Shown: piece after piece, positions 11,840-24,012 of the stretch
Layout: each line of letters begins with the position of its first letter
Numbering within the stretch: position 1 is the stretch's first letter
Assembly: GCA_015832175.1 (NCBI GenBank)
Contig: WJXW01000014.1
Coordinates: 1,612,001 to 1,676,000 of the forward strand
From: Paraphaeosphaeria minitans
Taxonomy: Eukaryota; Ascomycota; Dothideomycetes; Pleosporales; Didymosphaeriaceae
Length of the DNA: 64,000 nt
Reading direction: 5' to 3'
Notes under the pieces: model-generated
Database searches by the model: none
Told to the model about the DNA's origin: nothing
What the model saw: the letters and a program-made list of their open reading frames with translations, nothing else
Translations under genes and position numbers: made by a program

Positions 11840-13486
11840 ATTAAAATGTTTTGCACTACTGCTAACTATAAAGACTCCTAAATATATCTACTATAATAAA
11901 ACCTATTACTTTATTACTTACGTACTATATAGATATGTAATACTCCTAAGTAAGGTGTTTTCTTATTTTAATAAGGAGTATAAATAAGAAATAACTAGTA
12001 AAGAGAGGCGCATTATTTAAGAAAATATTAATAAGCTTAGGAACCTTTACCTACTACTATAAAAGAAATATAAAAAATTTACAGCCTCTAAAACCTTAGT
12101 ACTAGCCTTCTCTAGCCTACGTGTTATCCCTAACGCTTATTGCTGTTATTACTATACCTATATTACTACTAGATCTTTTATAAGCTATAACGTGCACTAA
12201 TACCTACGCTAAGAACATAAACTCTATATTATAAACGTAGGCGAAGAATTAAGAACGCGCTATTATAGTAAGTAAGTAAAGGGTGTAGATTACTAATAGC
12301 TTTTCCCCTCTATGCTACTTGTATTCTAAAACCTTTATCTTACTTATAAATTTATAGTTAAACTATCTACTAACTCGCATAGCTCTAAAGCCACTACTAA
12401 AAGAGTTAAGATTATAGCTAAATCTAGTGTAGACCCTATACCTATATCTACTCCTACTAGCAGTAGATTTGTAGATTAACTTTAAGAAGCGTTATAATAG
12501 GCTAAGAAAGTAAAGTAGGAGTAATTAGTAGCTATAACTAGCGCACCCTCTGTCTCTATAAATCCCTAGGTTACCTATATAGGTGTTCTGTAAGTGTTTA
12601 GCAACACGTCTATATAGGTAGAGGCTTTACGCTATATAGCTGTACTAACTACTATAGGTAATCTAAAGTTATATTATTTCTATATAACTATAAAGAGTAT
12701 AGCTAGAATATAGTAGAATATTGCTAGTAAAGCCTCCCGCTATACCTATAAGAGAGTAATATAGGAGTATAAAACTAATGTTCCCTTTACTCTACTAGAG
12801 CTATACTAGGACCTTTACCTCTACTACGTAGGACTACTCTAGAAGATTTTTATCTTCTTTTACTACGTGTTAGTTAATAATATAGAGAAGCTACTAACGC
12901 TTTATTTATAACCTTACTAGGAGTAGACCTAGCGGGATATTATAGAGTATTTAGCTTTAATAGATAATATCCTAGAAGTCTAAGAGAACTATACTAGAAC
13001 TTAATTTATACTATTTAAAGAGTACTACTATTGCTTTTAGCTATCCCTTATAGAATAAATAAGTTAAATAGAGTATTTTAGGATTAATGTGCTATTATTA
13101 CTAAATAAAAGACAACCTATATAGGGAACACTGTTATGTTCTATCGCGTTTAGATAGGAAATAAATAGGGTAAAGGTAACTACTAGTCCTGCCTTCTCCC
13201 TACTAATTACTGTCCTAGGTGGATAATACTAGTATCTAACTAGATTAGAACTAGACTATTAAAAGACGCTTTATGTATTAATAAATTCGCTATTTAAGAT
13301 ACGTGGGCGATCCTGTAGGATAAGTGCCTAAAGGCGAAAAAGCTATAGAGTTGTAATATTAAAGTAATTAAGGGTAAGGACTAGAATTCTAAGAGTACTA
13401 ATGTATTCTAGCAACACTTTATTAGTGTTATTAATTTTAGTAACAACTATAAGGCAGGAAGGATTATTCTTAGTCTTAACTAGCTA
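11840..13486 (+). pseudogene. Copy A: OrsD-type N-terminus joined to the C-terminal tail, helicase deleted
   Basis: Carries the zinc-finger N-terminus (first finger region about 11915-12060, second about 12150-12260), the linker and the first part of the middle domain to 13080. It then joins the C-terminal extension (GKGNYQ... region from 13081). By the B coordinates the deleted length is not a multiple of three, so the join is also a frameshift. No helicase motif remains. Confidence 0.6.
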
Positions 13487-13559
13487 ATATTATTAGGACT
13501 AAGGATTCGGACCCAGTATCGTCCGTGCGCTAGTACGTGTGCACTGGCGCTAGTCCGTA

Positions 13560-13735
13560 AACGGCTAGCCTACTAACGCGCTATCTCACGCATTAATACA
13601 CTATCTTAACGCACTATCCCACGCACTAATGCACTATTTTAATACACTATCCTGCGCACCAACGCACTATCTTAACGCACTATCCTACGCACTAACGCAC
13701 TATCTTAACGCACTATTATACACATTAATTTATAA
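13560..13735. repeat. Terminal tandem array, copy B (unit about 33 bp)
   Basis: Made of the words CGCACTATCTTAA, CGCACTATCCTA and CGCACTAA, repeated head to tail in a unit of about 33 bp, with RIP-type variants. The same array sits at the same place in copy C (50935-51115). There are no unique spacers between the units. Confidence 0.8.
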
Positions 13736-13889
13736 TTTACTATCTTAACCTTACACCCCTATCTATCTGGTAAGTATAATTTCTAGCTAACTATCCTAAC
13801 TATAACTTTTAACTGCACAACTGCACAACTTTACCTATAAACTATAAGCCTACCCTTTTACCTATATAGGGGACCTTTACGTGTACAGG

Positions 13890-13908
13890 CTGCGAGGACT
13901 CCTCGCAG
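13890..13908. repeat. Perfect palindrome, copy B
   Basis: CTGCGAGGA and TCCTCGCAG flank a single C, forming a 9-bp perfect inverted repeat. The matching site in copy C (51273-51291) is CTGTGAGGACTCCTCACAG, also perfect, with paired changes on both arms. About 200 bp of AT-rich sequence separates it from the minus-strand gene (13736-14110 otherwise has nothing recognised). Confidence 0.75.
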
Positions 13909-14109
13909 CACTACTAGGGGGTAGTCACAAAAGTTTATAGCACTATTATTATTAGGGCGAAAACTTTATTAAGAAGCCCTAAGGAATCGCACTATCTATA
14001 GGTTATGCTAAGCCACTAAACGATTTTAACCCTATACTAGGACTGAAATTAGTATAACGTAGAATTATAGATCACGTAAACCTTTCTTAAGTACCCTTAA
14101 TTAGTAAAT

Positions 14110-15560
14110 ATAATCCTCTTAAGTGTTACCTAGCTATTGTACAAATTATTAACATCCCCTAGGAGCTGCTAACTACTTACTAGTTAGAAACCTATAATTA
14201 AATCACAATACGCTAGATTCTTGTCTAAAAGTATCTCTAGGAGCAAGGGCTCTAGCAGCTCTAGATCTAATATATATGCTTTATATATTTCCGCTATAGC
14301 TGTTGCGCTTTTAAAGATAGTATTGTTATATTACGTAACTATGTCTATCTATTACTAGAGCTGCGTAACTATTATGCCTTATTTAATATAGGTGTTAGAT
14401 ATAGAGTTCCTTAGTAGTATTATAAACATGTTTATACTAAATCTTGCCTTAAGTAGACACTATTGTCTCCCTATATCTAAGCACTAACTAAATTCTCTCT
14501 ACGCTATAGAATGCGTTTCCTTAGTTAGTTTCTCCTCTTCTGTTATGCTAAATTCTTAAGTAAATAAAAGTTTTTTTGTAATAGACACGTATCTTTTCCC
14601 TCTTCTACTAGATGGCATCTTTTTTTTTCGTACTAGGCCCTCTAACAATTTAAACTCTAACTATAGCGCTGCCTATATCTAGTGCTACTGCATCTTACTT
14701 ATAATACTAACTACCTATTCCTATTTTGCGCTCTTGTACAGTAAATAGAACCTCTTAGTTTTAAACTATGTAAAATTATATTTTGTAAAACTAGCACTAG
14801 AGCGTTGTAATAATACTATACTACTCTCTAGTATAGTGTTAGCTATAGTACTGTTGCCCTCTTTGTATTTAACTATATTTAGTAGTCTCTCTACCTTTTC
14901 TCTAAATAACTGTAGGCCCTATATATGCTTTGTCCTCTATACCTATAACACTATTTTCTAATCACATAGACACTTAGCCGCACCTATAGTAACTATTTAG
15001 CTTATTATCCCTTCCCTAATAGTAGCGCCCACTTTTAGTAGTTTTTTTATAAATATATAGTAACGTGCCTCTTTTCTATTATTTTCTAATAACTCCGCCT
15101 TCTCTATGTATTATGTATATAGCACAACTTCTATTATTATATCTACTAGCTAACGCTTTAGCTTTTAATTTCTATCTTTTATTAAATAGCTAGTCGCTTT
15201 TAACGTGTAATTTTGTTTTAGAGGCGCTTTTAGGGCCTCTACTTAAGTGTCTTCCTCCTTACCTAACTCTTCCTTACTATTACTTTAGCGCGCTTAGTCC
15301 CTATAGATAGAGTGTAAGAAGTGAAAAAATTCTTTTTTTTTTACTTATTTATATATCTATCGCACTACGGACTTAGGTAAGCTACACAAAAATGCCTTAG
15401 CAGGAGAACCTTTTCTCTGTAGAACTAAACACCACATAGGCTTCTAATTATAAACTTATTTATATATGTCTTGTATAAGGGAGGGAATTAGACTACTATT
15501 ATCCTAAAGCACCTTAGCTAGTAAGATTAAAAAATAGTAGGCTATAGTGTAATATAGTGT
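14110..15560 (-). pseudogene. Copy B: minus-strand partner gene, unrecognised
   Basis: Read from about 15560 leftward, the minus strand gives a protein of roughly 400-480 residues with RIP-type stops. A segment with SSLIPSLIQDIY and AFLCSLPKSVVR comes first. Then come long charged helices (AELLENNRKEARYYIFIKKL, LQLFREKVERLL) and a basic segment (KKKMPSSRRGKIR). It is conserved in all three family members and always diverges from the helicase gene, so it is likely a real second gene of the element. I know no family for it. Given its position and basic helical character it could be a DNA-binding accessory protein, but that is a guess. Confidence 0.5.
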
Positions 15561-15659
15561 TTATATAACCTAGAATAATAAACGTTGCCTAGTGTTTCTT
15601 GTCTCCCTTTAGCACTAAAGTTTAGCTAACTTATTTTAACTATAGACGTGGATTAAAAT

Positions 15660-18600
15660 TAATTGTACCACCGCTAACTATAGAGACTCTTAAACACATT
15701 TACTATAATAAGACCTATTACTTTATTACCTATATACTGTATGGATATGTGATACTCCTAAGTAAGGTGTTTTTCTATTTTAATAAGGAACATAGATAAG
15801 AGACAACTAGTAAAGAGAGGCGTGTTATTTAAGAATGTGTTAATAAGCTTAGGAACCTTTACCTACTACTGTAAGAGAAATATAAAGAATTTACAGTCCC
15901 TAACACCTTAGTACTAGCCTTCCTTAGCCTATGTATTATCCCTAACAGTTATTACTGTTATTACTATACTTATATTACTACTAGGATTTCTGTAAGGCAT
16001 AACATGTAAGAACACCTACGCTAGGAACACAAACTCTATATTCTAAATATAGCTAAAGAAAGAAGGCAGCTCTAGTATAGTAAGTAAGTAAAGGGCGTAA
16101 ATTACTAACAGTTTTTTCCCTTTATACTACCCCTATTCTAAAACCTTTATCTTATTTATAAATTCGTAGTTAAACTATCTATAAACTTGTATAGCTCTAA
16201 AGCCACTACTAATAGTGTTAAAAACCTAACTAAACCTAGCGTAGTCCCTATACCTATTTCTGCCCCTACTAGTAGCAAATTTGTAGATTAGCTCTAGGAA
16301 GCGTTATAATAGGCTAAGAAAGTAAAGTAGAAGTAGTTAGTAGCTATACCTAGCACACCCTCTGTTTCTATAAATCTTTAGGTTGCCTACACAGGTGTCC
16401 TATAAGTGTTTAGTAATACGTCTACATAGGTAGAGGCTTTATAATATGTGGCTATACTAACTACTATAAGTAATCTAAAGCTATATTATCTCTACGTAAC
16501 TATAAAGAGTATAGCTAGAACTTAGTAGAATGTTACTAGTAAAGCCTCCCGCTACGCTTATATAAGAGTAATATAGAAATATAAAACTAATGTTCCCTTT
16601 ACTCTACTAGAGCTATACTAGGACCTTTACCTCTACTACGCAGGACTACTCCAGAAGATATTTATCTTCTTCTACCACGTATTAGTTAATAATATAGAGA
16701 AGCCACTAACACTTTATTTACAGCCTTACTAGAAGTAGACCTAGCGGGATATTATAGAGTACTTAGATTTAATAGATAATATCCTAGAAGTCTAAAAGCA
16801 CTACACTAGAACTTAATTTATATTATTTAAAGAGCACTACTATTGCTTTTAGCTATCTCTTATTAAATAAACTAGTTAAACTAAGCATTTTAAACTTGCC
16901 CTACTAATACCTATAGCGTTCCTAACACTCTCCTACAATAGAAAGGGTTTTTAAGAGGCGTATAACTTTATAATAGATATATTAGCTATAAAGAAGTTCT
17001 GCTATTTTGTAGGCCTTTAGAAACTGTAGGATAACTTTGTCTATTTAAATAACATCTAGCCCTAGGCTACTATAAATAGTATACAGACTACTGTTTTACT
17101 TAATAAGGCTTCCCTTCTTATTGCTGAGTAAGATAGCAATATGTCTATAGAGGTAAAGAACTATAATCTTATAGACACGTTTAAGGCGTAGGTATATAAC
17201 TACCTTACTATAGAGTATCCTATAAGCATGAGCTGGCTTATAAACATAGTATAGTTTATTAGTAAGTTCTAATATAGTAAGAACCTAGATACCTTTATGC
17301 ACTAGAACAGGGATATAGTTACTGTGCGTAATATAAGAATAACCCTAGCCTTATTTGCAATAATAGCTAGGAATAAGTATAAGGAGACCTTAAAGATCCT
17401 ATGCTAGCTAACCTTTATATCTGCTTATTTAGACCTTCTAAATATTCTATAGGAACTTCTAGTGGAGAAACTAAAAAATGTCACACTAGACTTCTCTATG
17501 TTTAGCCCTAATAATAGTAACCTTATATATAGAGCCGACTTCGTTGTTAAAAACCTAATAAAGGGGGTAGGTTAAGAAAGTTTTTTAACTACCCCCCTTA
17601 CAAACCTACGTAACTTTACCCAGGTGCAGTGATACTGTAATCTAGTATAGAAATTTCTAAAGTATCTTCTTTGCCTAATTTACTTTACTAGCAGCTAACC
17701 TAGCTATAGAATAGAAGTGCTTAGCGTTTAACTTAAGAATAGTTATACTATAGGCATACATAACATCTTCCTATATAACAGTTTTATTATAGTAGTCCCA
17801 TAATACTATAAAGGGTATAACTATAATAAGACTGTAAAGACTATATATAGATTCCTTCTAGCGGAGGTGGGCAGTCTCTTAGTGTGGTATATTTGGCTAG
17901 TCTAACTATTCTATCTAGTTGTCTAAGGACAAATAGGGACAGACTTTTGCAACTACTATTATAAGTAGGCGCAAAGTGTGCTCCTATAGCTAGACATAGT
18001 AGGAAAATAACACACTACGTTGTATATCCTTAGTTTAGCTATCTAGAGTGCTAGTTTTTATTAGATTAGGCAGGAGATTAATATTAGCACTTTACGTTAC
18101 CTTATAATTACTTTCGCCTACTAGTTCGCTAGCTCTAAGATGCTTATTCAGGAACTTACTAAAGAGGATGTGGATAATATTATAAATAAGGTAGAGGCTA
18201 AAGTATAAAAAATGTAGGCTAGGCACTTACCTAAAACAGCCTACGCAGTATACACACTTAATGTGTTAAAGATATTTACCTACTTATTTAATAATATAGA
18301 GGCACACTTTAAAACATTATAGAAATAGCATTGCGCTATTTATTTTAGCTTAGTAGAAGCGTAGCTAAGTCTTAACTATTATAAGAGCATTATAGCTACC
18401 ACTTAATAGTAGAATACTAAGAGAAGTAACATTAATCTCCTATAACTATTATAAGAGAACTTTAGATGCGACGCCTAATTTAGAGGTATATAAAAGGCCG
18501 CCCTATTAGCTATTTTTATAGGCGAAAGTGTAGTAGTGTACATTATAAGCACTAGAGCTAGTAAAAGTCTCCTTTTTATACTACTAGCCTACTGTCTAGG

Positions 18601-20880
18601 CTATAGGCAGAGCCTTATAATAGTGCCACTTATAGTCTTGCGTATAGATATACTTTAACGCTATGTAACCCTACGCATACGTGCTATAGTGTGGAAGTAG
18701 GGCTTATATAATAAGTAGGCGGCCATTGTACTTGTAACTCTAGAGAATATAGCCAGTAATAGTTTCTAGGCTTACGTACGTAGGCAGAAGTTATTAGGTG
18801 TACTAGAGCGAATAGTAGTAGACAAATTTCACTATATTATTCTCCCTAATATGGCATACTGCCCTTATCTCTATAACCTATATTAGTTAACACAGTACAA
18901 AGTCCCTTTAACTTTACTTACTATAACCCTACCTCTAGATAATTAGTACTAAGCGTTTTAATTGCTGGGCCTCCCTATAGACATAAACCTTTATAGGGAA
19001 TCTACACCTTATAGTAATATCTAATATAAGGTCTATAGCGTTCTACTCTTAATAAGCACTATAATAATAGATATAGTAGAGTACATATAATAGGCTCTAC
19101 AAAAATTTAAGAAGGTTCTTATCTATGTTAACCTCGTTTTAATAGTAGATGCCTTAGTCTAGGGCCTAGACTACTTAAGATACTACAGCCAAATAGAAGA
19201 GGGTAAAAAGGGAACAAGCTTAGACCTATTCCTATAATAATTAGAAGGCGCTATAATTATAACTAGCATATTAATAGAAGGCCTCTATATCCCAGACATT
19301 TGGGCAGTTATTAGGTTCGCTCTACTAGCCAGTCTAATTAGCCTTATGCAAGAATTTGGCAGGGTTGCCTAGGACTAGGAACTAGGCACTACACGCCTAG
19401 TGCTTAGTAAGTAAGTCCTAAATACACACTTTAATAAAGCTAGTTAGGATGCTTAGCTGGCTATACTAGCCTATGTATAGGACCCTACCTACTAACTAGT
19501 CTGCTGTCGCAGCATTATTAATTGTTATCTTAATAGTAATAAGATAAGAAAGATATACAAAGTATCTAAGTAGGCTTGTAATATATACTTAGACTTAATT
19601 TACTCCTTATCTAATTTACCCTACGTGCAAAGTTTATTAATTATACTAGAAAGACTCTAAGGTGTAGTAAAGGGGCTACTGCAAAACATGCCTTTAATAC
19701 CTATTTAGGCTAGGTATAATGTAAACTCCTTACTAGCCTATATAATAGGTACCTAGAGCAGTGACTATTATATTCTATTATCTAGAAAACGCCCACTATC
19801 TCTAACACCTAGTTAATTAACTGGGCTAGCCAGCCTATAGACAGATCTAGGTCTCCTCCTAATATATATAGGAACTACGTTAGGTTCCCCTGCCAAATAT
19901 TTATTTACCTCTAGTTAGTTTTTCTCTAGCTCCCTAGTCGCTATGCTAATTATATACACAGCAAACCTATATTAGAAGGCACCAGCCACGCCTTTTAGAG
20001 TAGCCCACTAAAAGAGGGAGCTAGACTTCTTTTAATATAGAATAGAAGAGGCTAGGAAGAGAAGAGGTAGGATCTTTAAAGAAGAAATACTAGCTTATTT
20101 TAAATACTAGAGACTTCACTATATAGCTTACTTTATTAAATAGAAGCCCTTTAACTATAGCCAGGATTAATGTGCTATTGTTACTAAATAAAAGACAACC
20201 TACTTAGGGAACACTATTATATCCTATTACATTTGGATGGGAAACAAATAGGACAAAGGTAACTACTAGGCCTGCCTTCTCCTAGTAAATTACTGCCCTA
20301 GGTGGCTTATACTAGAATCTAACTAGGTTTAAATAGGACTATTAAAAGACGCTTTATATATTAATAAATTCGCCATTTGAGATATATGGGCGATCCTATA
20401 GAATAAGTGCCTAAAGGCAAAAGAGCTGTAGAGTTATAATATTAAAGTAATTAAGAGTAAGGACTAGGATCCTAAGAGTACTAATACATTCTAGCAACAC
20501 TTTATTAGTGTTGTTAATTTTAGTAACAACTATAAGGCGGGAAAGATTATTCTTAGCCTTAACTAGCTAACGCGGACCTACTATATATCTAAGCGCCATG
20601 CAGAGTTATAGTAGAACTGCCCTAGCCAGAGAGCTAGTAGAACCCCTTCTGCGATACTAATTTAAATGTAATGTAAATATAATAATAGAAGGTTTAAAGT
20701 AGGTAACGTATATTATAGGACTAAAGGAAATATAAGAATCTATATCTGTTACATAGGGCATAAGTAAGGTAAATTAGGGGGAGAGGCTGTCTTATAAACA
20801 TATTAGGGTTTAAAATAGAATAAAAGAGTATTAGGCACGCGTCTAGCGTAAGCAGGAGTGTATTTATAACCCCTAGTAAT
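15660..20880 (+). pseudogene. Copy B: OrsD zinc finger / recombinase-like / RecQ helicase protein, RIP-degraded
   Basis: One frame reads for about 1700 codons. An OrsD-type N-terminus comes first: a YGYVILL...EHR first finger near 15735-15800, then a second finger ending MQEHLRQEHKL near 15990-16035, then a QQFFP motif near 16100. A middle domain at about 17690-18120 has a YRIEVLSV motif, a YYKG Lys, an IYRFL motif and an LRYLIITFA segment; each matches the same place in the intact protein at 58060-62481. The RecQ helicase follows: motif I now STRASKSLLF (about 18550-18580), motif II VVDKFHYI (about 18818-18842) and motif VI QEFGRV (about 19350-19368). A long C-terminal extension runs to about 20880. 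The lost Gly, Glu and Arg residues fit RIP. The protein is inactive. Confidence 0.75.
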
Positions 20881-20919
20881 AGTAATTAAATGCGTTACAA
20901 AAGGAAGTAATACTAAACT

Positions 20920-22660
20920 AGAAAGACTACTCTTAAGGTGTAAATATATCTACTAGGCTTAGCCATAGTAAGTAAGCTAGCACGAGCTTAGTGTCACCTT
21001 TACCCTTATTATCCCCACTATCCTTACCCTTCTTGCCCTTACCCTCACCTTTACCTTTCTTACCCTCCTTGCCCTCCTTACCTTTTTTACCCTCCTTGCT
21101 CTCCTCTTTACTATTAGCGGCCTCCTCTATCTATGTAGGTAGCGTAGGTACAACCGCCTTAATAAGCAGTGTATTCTTATTGCTAATAGGCTTACCTGCT
21201 AACCTATCTACGCCTAACTACACACTTAGCCTCTAGCTTATCTAGTATACCTCTAGGTTAACCTTTTTTACTACCTTTAGCTAGAGGTTCTACTCCCTAA
21301 CGCACAGCGTCTGCTCTACCTACTTATAGGTAATGTTGCTAGGGATTAGGCATAGGAAGCCCTAGTTAAGAGTTTTAATAGTATTATACTACTAAGTAGC
21401 TTAGTTTAGGCGCAGCTTTTACGCGTTTTACACTAACGTAGGTAGCTTATAGCTAGGAGGCATAACTATTTAGATAAGCGCAGTAATAGCCTTACTATTA
21501 TATTACTTAGATAGCACCCCCTCTACTACTAGCTTAGCTATCTTATTAGCGTAGGCACGCCTATAGAAGGCTATTACCTAGTAGTACTTAATATACACAG
21601 CTACTACACAGCATTTATAGTGCTTAACTAGATAGTATATAGTAGTAAAAGTTTTATCTACTGCACTCCTAGGTGCGTAGGACACAGCCTATATTACCTA
21701 TATAGTACCTACTTTGCCCACTAGTAATACCTCTAGCTAGCCAGAGATAGAGAAGGGGCTACTATAAAAGCGCTAGATAGAGAGGAAAGTAGTAGCGTGT
21801 TACTATATAGTTTTATTACTAAGCGACTGTGCGTAATTTAGTATATAAGTAGTAGTTACGTAGGGGCTAGTAGCTATAGTTATTAGGTCACGCCTCTTAC
21901 CCTTATTATCTTCTTTCTTAATGTTTTACTTAAAGATCTAGGTAACGTTAGGCTTATCTTCTAGCGTAATACTATTATAGGCATTAACTTCTACCTAGCT
22001 AGCGTTTAGGGGAGGGCGAAGTAGACCTAGCTTAACCACCTTTCTACGCTGCTAGTAGGCTGCCTACCTATATTAGTAGTCCTATTCTACGCAGTAGTTA
22101 TTGTGGGTTATCACCCTAATATAGGTAGGCAACGCCTAGAACGCCTAGCTCTACGTAGAAAAGAGACAGGATAGTAGTTAGGAGCAGACCTACTTAGTAG
22201 GTAAAAAGGTAGAAGTAGAGACAGAGGGCTACTACGTACGCCTTAAGAAGGGCTCCTAGGCTAAAGGAGATACCCTACTTAGGTCTTTAATATTATTATT
22301 ATTAGTGTCCTAATAGTTAGGATCTATAGTAAGTTACTAAGTAGTAGTAACAAAACGTTATTACGCGTTGTTAGGCAGCGTGTTAGGGGGAAGTATCTGG
22401 CAAATTAAACTAATAGTAAATAGGAGCGATAGAGTAATTAGGACCAGCTTATAGTAGCTGGCGTTATTAGGAAGTAACTATCTAGCGCTATAATAGGGGG
22501 TTTGTAAGCTTTACTAGTGTAGTAGAGTAGTAAGCTAGCGTGCGAAGAGCTATTTATACGCTTTATTAGGGGGGTTATAACTAAAGTTATAAAGAACACG
22601 ACCTTTAGCAGCTAGAGGAAAGCTATAGGGGCCACTATTATAGTAAGTAGTAGTATCCTT
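20920..22660 (-). pseudogene. Unrecognised protein with Lys/Gly-rich tail, RIP-degraded
   Basis: The minus strand reads continuously for nearly 600 codons through RIP-type stops. A polar N-terminal region is followed by a long helical domain containing IVMPPSYKLPTLV (about 21445-21485) and SNITYKQVEQTLCVREQN (about 21290-21345). An SKEESKEGKKGKEGKKGK-type tail ends near 20980; on the plus strand this tail looks like a Pro/Leu/Ser ORF. I do not recognise the domain. Its right (5') side opens into an intergenic region with the motif also found beside the three other genes up to 44.1 kb, which suggests a common element. Confidence 0.45.
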
Positions 22661-22769
22661 AAGGACAGCTATCTAATGCATGTTTAAGCAGGAAGTAGTA
22701 GGTAAGATAGAAAGAGGTAGGATAAAAAGTAGTAGGTAGAGAAAATATAGTAACACGCTAAGCACCTAT

Positions 22770-23801
22770 ACTTATACTCCACTATATATTTATAACCCAC
22801 GCGCTGTTATAATTAATACTTATAATACTACTAAAGTATTTAAACTAATAGTAAATATATAAACTAAGGTAAATTAACTTAACGTAAGCTGGCATTAAGT
22901 AATAGTAATTTATAATAATTTAGGCGAGGTAGTGGGGTGCAAATCTCTAAGATATAGTACTACAAAGCGCCAATCTATATACTTACATTAAACTAACTAT
23001 TTAAACTATACACAAATTGTGTCTAATTTAAATGGTTATTTATAAGTAAATATACTTCCTCTTACATTGAGCGCAGCTACCCAGCGTAGCACACAAGAAA
23101 AGAAGTATATAAACGCAGAGCTGGGCGTATCTCTAAAATACACTACTACGTTTATTAACTTACAGCTAGCTCCCTACTAACCTGTATAGCCAAAGCTAGC
23201 ATAAATAGGACTAACATACACAAACTAATGCAAATTAACGCGAATTAATAGAAAGTAGCGTGGATTGGCACTAATTCTATAGTAATTACATAGAAGGTAA
23301 GGACCTAAATGGGCCGCTTGTAACTTACTAGGACTTATAGGCATGCCCTATAGATAGAAAGGATCTAGATAAGCCACTTATTCCTTAACTTAACAGTAAT
23401 TAACGCCAATTGCCAAGAAGTAGCGTAAATTACCACTATGTAGACTTATAGATGTAAATAAGCTGCTGCTTCACTATACTATATTATATAAAAAAGAGGG
23501 CTTTGTAAGCAAAGGTCCTAGTAACGCAAATTAACGCGAATTAACGTAAATTAACGCCAATTAACGCGAATTAATAGGAAGTAGCGTAAATTACCACTAT
23601 GTTAACTTATAAATTATAAGGATCTGTACAGAAGCATTAAAACTATTCTACCTAGAGACTACGCTTTAGATTATAGATAAGGAAGATATAGATAAGTATC
23701 TTACACTTAGGTAAATAGGCTATCTTAACGCGAGTTTATATAAACTAACGCAAAGTAGGGTGCATTGGCACTAAGTTAGTACTAACCCTAATATATAGTA
23801 A
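22770..23801. repeat. Intergenic region with dispersed AATTAACGCGAATTAA-type motif (region 1)
   Basis: No coding signal. It holds several copies of a composite motif: one or more AATTAACGCGAATTAA words, then GGAAGTAGCGTAAATTACCACTA or the variant GTAGCGTGGATTGGCACTA. Examples are at about 23222-23275, 23395-23445, 23520-23612 and 23724-23780. Variants of the word AGGACTTATAGGCATGCCCTATAGATAG occur at about 23332. Similar motifs recur at 31160-32410, 34550-35000 and 39220-39255. Confidence 0.7.
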
Positions 23802-23996
23802 TGTTGAAGTAAAACACTCACTTCCGTGATTCTTTCTGGATCCACTGATTCAGATCACGGGATTCTTGCCAAGAGGCTCGTTTCTTTTGTATATAGTCTG
23901 CCCTTTCAGTATCCTTTCCTACAATCAGCTCTTTGTATTCTTTACAACTCTGCTCCTAAATATCCTATAATAGTTCGAGCCCTTTTTACCATAACA
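23802..23996 (+). repeat. 5' LTR of the copia element (195 bp)
   Basis: Starts TGTTGAAGTAAAACAC and ends CATAACA. Compared with 30926-31120 I count 13 differences, all transitions. The LTRs are far less AT-shifted than the interior. Confidence 0.92.
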
Positions 23997-24012
23997 GTTA
24001 TAAGCCCAGCGC
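23997..24012 (+). promoter_or_regulatory. Primer-binding site matching the initiator-Met tRNA anticodon arm
   Basis: GTTATAAGCCCAGCGC lies directly after the 5' LTR. Its reverse complement matches the anticodon stem-loop of eukaryotic initiator tRNA-Met (CTGGGCTCATAAC) except at one position, where CAT reads TAT, as RIP would cause. Priming from the tRNA 5' half, cut in the anticodon loop, is known for copia. This site fits that mode. Confidence 0.75.

Larger units (their letters stand above)
10345..13486 (+). mobile_element. Copy A: internally deleted OrsD/RecQ element, family 1
   Basis: Homology to copy B starts at about 10345 (B about 14160) and runs colinearly to 13080 (B 16892). It then jumps to B 20164 and continues to 13486 (B 20569). 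By coordinates the missing piece is 3271 bp, which removes the recombinase-like and helicase parts. The left terminal region of B and C (tandem array and palindrome) is absent. The right end is cut by the left end of copy B. Copy A could at most have been a non-autonomous derivative. Confidence 0.75.
13487..20880 (+). mobile_element. Copy B: near full-length OrsD/recombinase-like/RecQ element, family 1
   Basis: The left end (ATATTATTAGGACTAAGG) is shared exactly with copy C at about 50837. The order from the left is: a terminal segment of about 75 bp, a 33-bp tandem array, a palindrome at 13890-13908, a minus-strand gene, and a long plus-strand gene. The left end lies directly after AACTAGCTA of copy A. 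The right end is not certain: B continues past the point where A is cut, and I placed the end at the close of the reading frame near 20880. All coding sequence is RIP-degraded. Confidence 0.7.

Noticed and set aside
13560..13735. Regular repeats resembling a CRISPR array
   Set aside because: Units are directly tandem without unique spacers, in a eukaryotic transposon end.
20991..21236. Plus-strand 81-codon ORF rich in Pro, Leu and Ser
   Set aside because: It is the antisense of the Lys/Gly-rich tail of the minus-strand gene; its composition is a by-product of that tract.
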